A stretch of DNA of 64,000 nucleotides. Origin: Vibrio panuliri. Lineage in GTDB: Bacteria; Pseudomonadota; Gammaproteobacteria; Enterobacterales; Vibrionaceae. Of this stretch, positions 63,354 through 64,000 are shown piece by piece. The DNA is taken from assembly GCF_009938205.1 (NCBI RefSeq), contig NZ_AP019655.1, positions 682,001 to 746,000 on the forward strand. The letters run 5' to 3'. How positions within the stretch are numbered: the stretch's first letter is position 1; every line of letters starts with the position of its first letter. Below the pieces are notes generated by a model that saw nothing but the letters and a program-made list of their open reading frames with translations, searched no databases and was not told where the DNA came from. The translations under genes were made by a program, and so were the position numbers.

Positions 63354-64000
63354 ATGAATCGTCAAACATGGATTGTTGGGGCAAAAAGAACACCTATCGG
63401 CGCTTTTCAAGGTATGTTTGCTCACACCGATGTGACTGAATTAGGTGCTTGTGCCATCCGCGCTGCACTTGCGGAGAGTCAACTGCCTGCTGATACCGTC
63501 AATGAAGTGTTTATCGGTTGTGTATTGCCAGCTGGTGTCGGTCAAGCTCCTGCGCGTCAGGCAAGTTTAAAGGCAGATATCCCTTATAGTGCGGGCTGTA
63601 CGACGTTAAATAAAGTATGTGGTTCAGGTATGAAGGCCGCAATGCTTGCGCATGATTTGATTCAAGCAGGCAGTGCGGACGTTGTTGTTGCGGGCGGTAT
63701 GGAAAACATGTCTGCTTCTCCTTATATATTGCCAAACGCGCGACAAGGTTTTCGTCTTGGTCACGATCAGGTGTTAGATCATATGTTTTATGACGGTCTG
63801 CAAGATTCCTATCAAGGTGAATTAATGGGCGTTTTTGCTGAGCAGACGGCGCAACGTTTCCAGTTCAGCCGTCAGAGCATGGATGATTGGGCTACTCAAT
63901 CGCTTAAGCGCGCTAAACACGCGATTGATCAGGGGTTGTTTAAGCAAGAAATTACCCCGGTAACGGTCAAGCTCAAGCAATCCACTGAAACGTATCAAGA
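63354..64000 (+). CDS. atoB: Acetyl-CoA C-acetyltransferase (thiolase), N-terminal part, cut by window end
   Basis: The first 215 residues of a thiolase. The start is MNRQTWIVGAKRTPIGAFQG, with AAAAGG 8-9 bases before the ATG. The catalytic cysteine is in LNKVCGSGMKA (C89), and VVAGGMENMSASPY and DGLQDSYQGELMGVFAE are biosynthetic/degradative acetyl-CoA acetyltransferase features. The frame is open to the last base. It is divergent from liuR with two operator-like palindromes between. It would split acetoacetyl-CoA, the product of AacS, into two acetyl-CoA and so complete leucine degradation. Confidence 0.9.
   Translation, partial: MNRQTWIVGAKRTPIGAFQGMFAHTDVTELGACAIRAALAESQLPADTVNEVFIGCVLPAGVGQAPARQASLKADIPYSAGCTTLNKVCGSGMKAAMLAHDLIQAGSADVVVAGGMENMSASPYILPNARQGFRLGHDQVLDHMFYDGLQDSYQGELMGVFAEQTAQRFQFSRQSMDDWATQSLKRAKHAIDQGLFKQEITPVTVKLKQSTETYQ

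Overview
The window looks like a chromosomal segment of a marine gammaproteobacterium, most likely a Vibrio. The reasons are the gfc/wbf-type capsule genes, an RfaH/ops pair, a ToxR/TcpP-type membrane regulator, and a MerR-controlled leucine-degradation (liu) cluster. It starts inside a polysaccharide lyase gene and ends inside a thiolase gene. I did not identify any tRNA, rRNA, complete insertion sequence or CRISPR array.

Region 1 (1-5.3 kb): the 3' part of a PL8-family lyase is followed by about 1.8 kb of decayed DNA that includes a broken Phd/YefM-type antitoxin. Two minus-strand genes follow, a GIPC-transferase-like beta-propeller protein and an ATP-grasp ligase.

Region 2 (5.7-25.9 kb): a capsule locus. 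A minus-strand gfcABCD-like operon is divergent from a plus-strand run. The plus-strand run opens with an ops element (9900-9910), then a small lipoprotein, kpsD, kpsS, kpsM, kpsT and kpsE. An AT-rich type-specific block follows (16.2-21.96 kb): an alpha/beta-hydrolase-like protein, a CDP-ribitol-synthesis module of Bcs1/Acs1 type that is broken by two frameshifts, and three TagF-like polyol-phosphate transferases. The run closes with kpsC, wecA and rfaH. This is the group 2 layout of conserved, variable and conserved parts, and it suggests a ribitol-phosphate-containing capsule on a poly-Kdo linker. The rfaH product would act on the ops element about 15 kb upstream.

Region 3 (25.9-27.6 kb): a ToxR/TcpP-like membrane-bound regulator overlaps a small single-span membrane protein, beside a long AT-rich intergenic region.

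Region 4 (27.6-46.9 kb): branched-chain keto acid dehydrogenase (bkdA1-bkdA2-bkdB) with an ETF-QO; etfB-etfA with acetoacetyl-CoA synthetase; a second ETF-QO; and a LIV-type ABC transporter whose genes are interleaved with two acyl-CoA ligase genes. Similar 16-bp palindromes (TTGACGTTTACGTAAA type) lie before etfB/ETF-QO and before the transporter. The same palindromes recur beside liuR at the right end.

Region 5 (47-56 kb): a TPMT-like methyltransferase, a MurR-MurQ-MurP N-acetylmuramic acid uptake module with a CRP-like site, a DJ-1/PfpI protein, a DadA-like oxidase, a patatin-like lipoprotein and a DUF3187 outer-membrane protein.

Region 6 (56.1-64 kb): liuR-ivd-mccB-liuC-mccA-mvaB on the minus strand and a divergent acetyl-CoA acetyltransferase. 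Together with Region 4 this gives the route from leucine-derived keto acid to acetyl-CoA, including acetoacetate activation and the ETF electron outlet.
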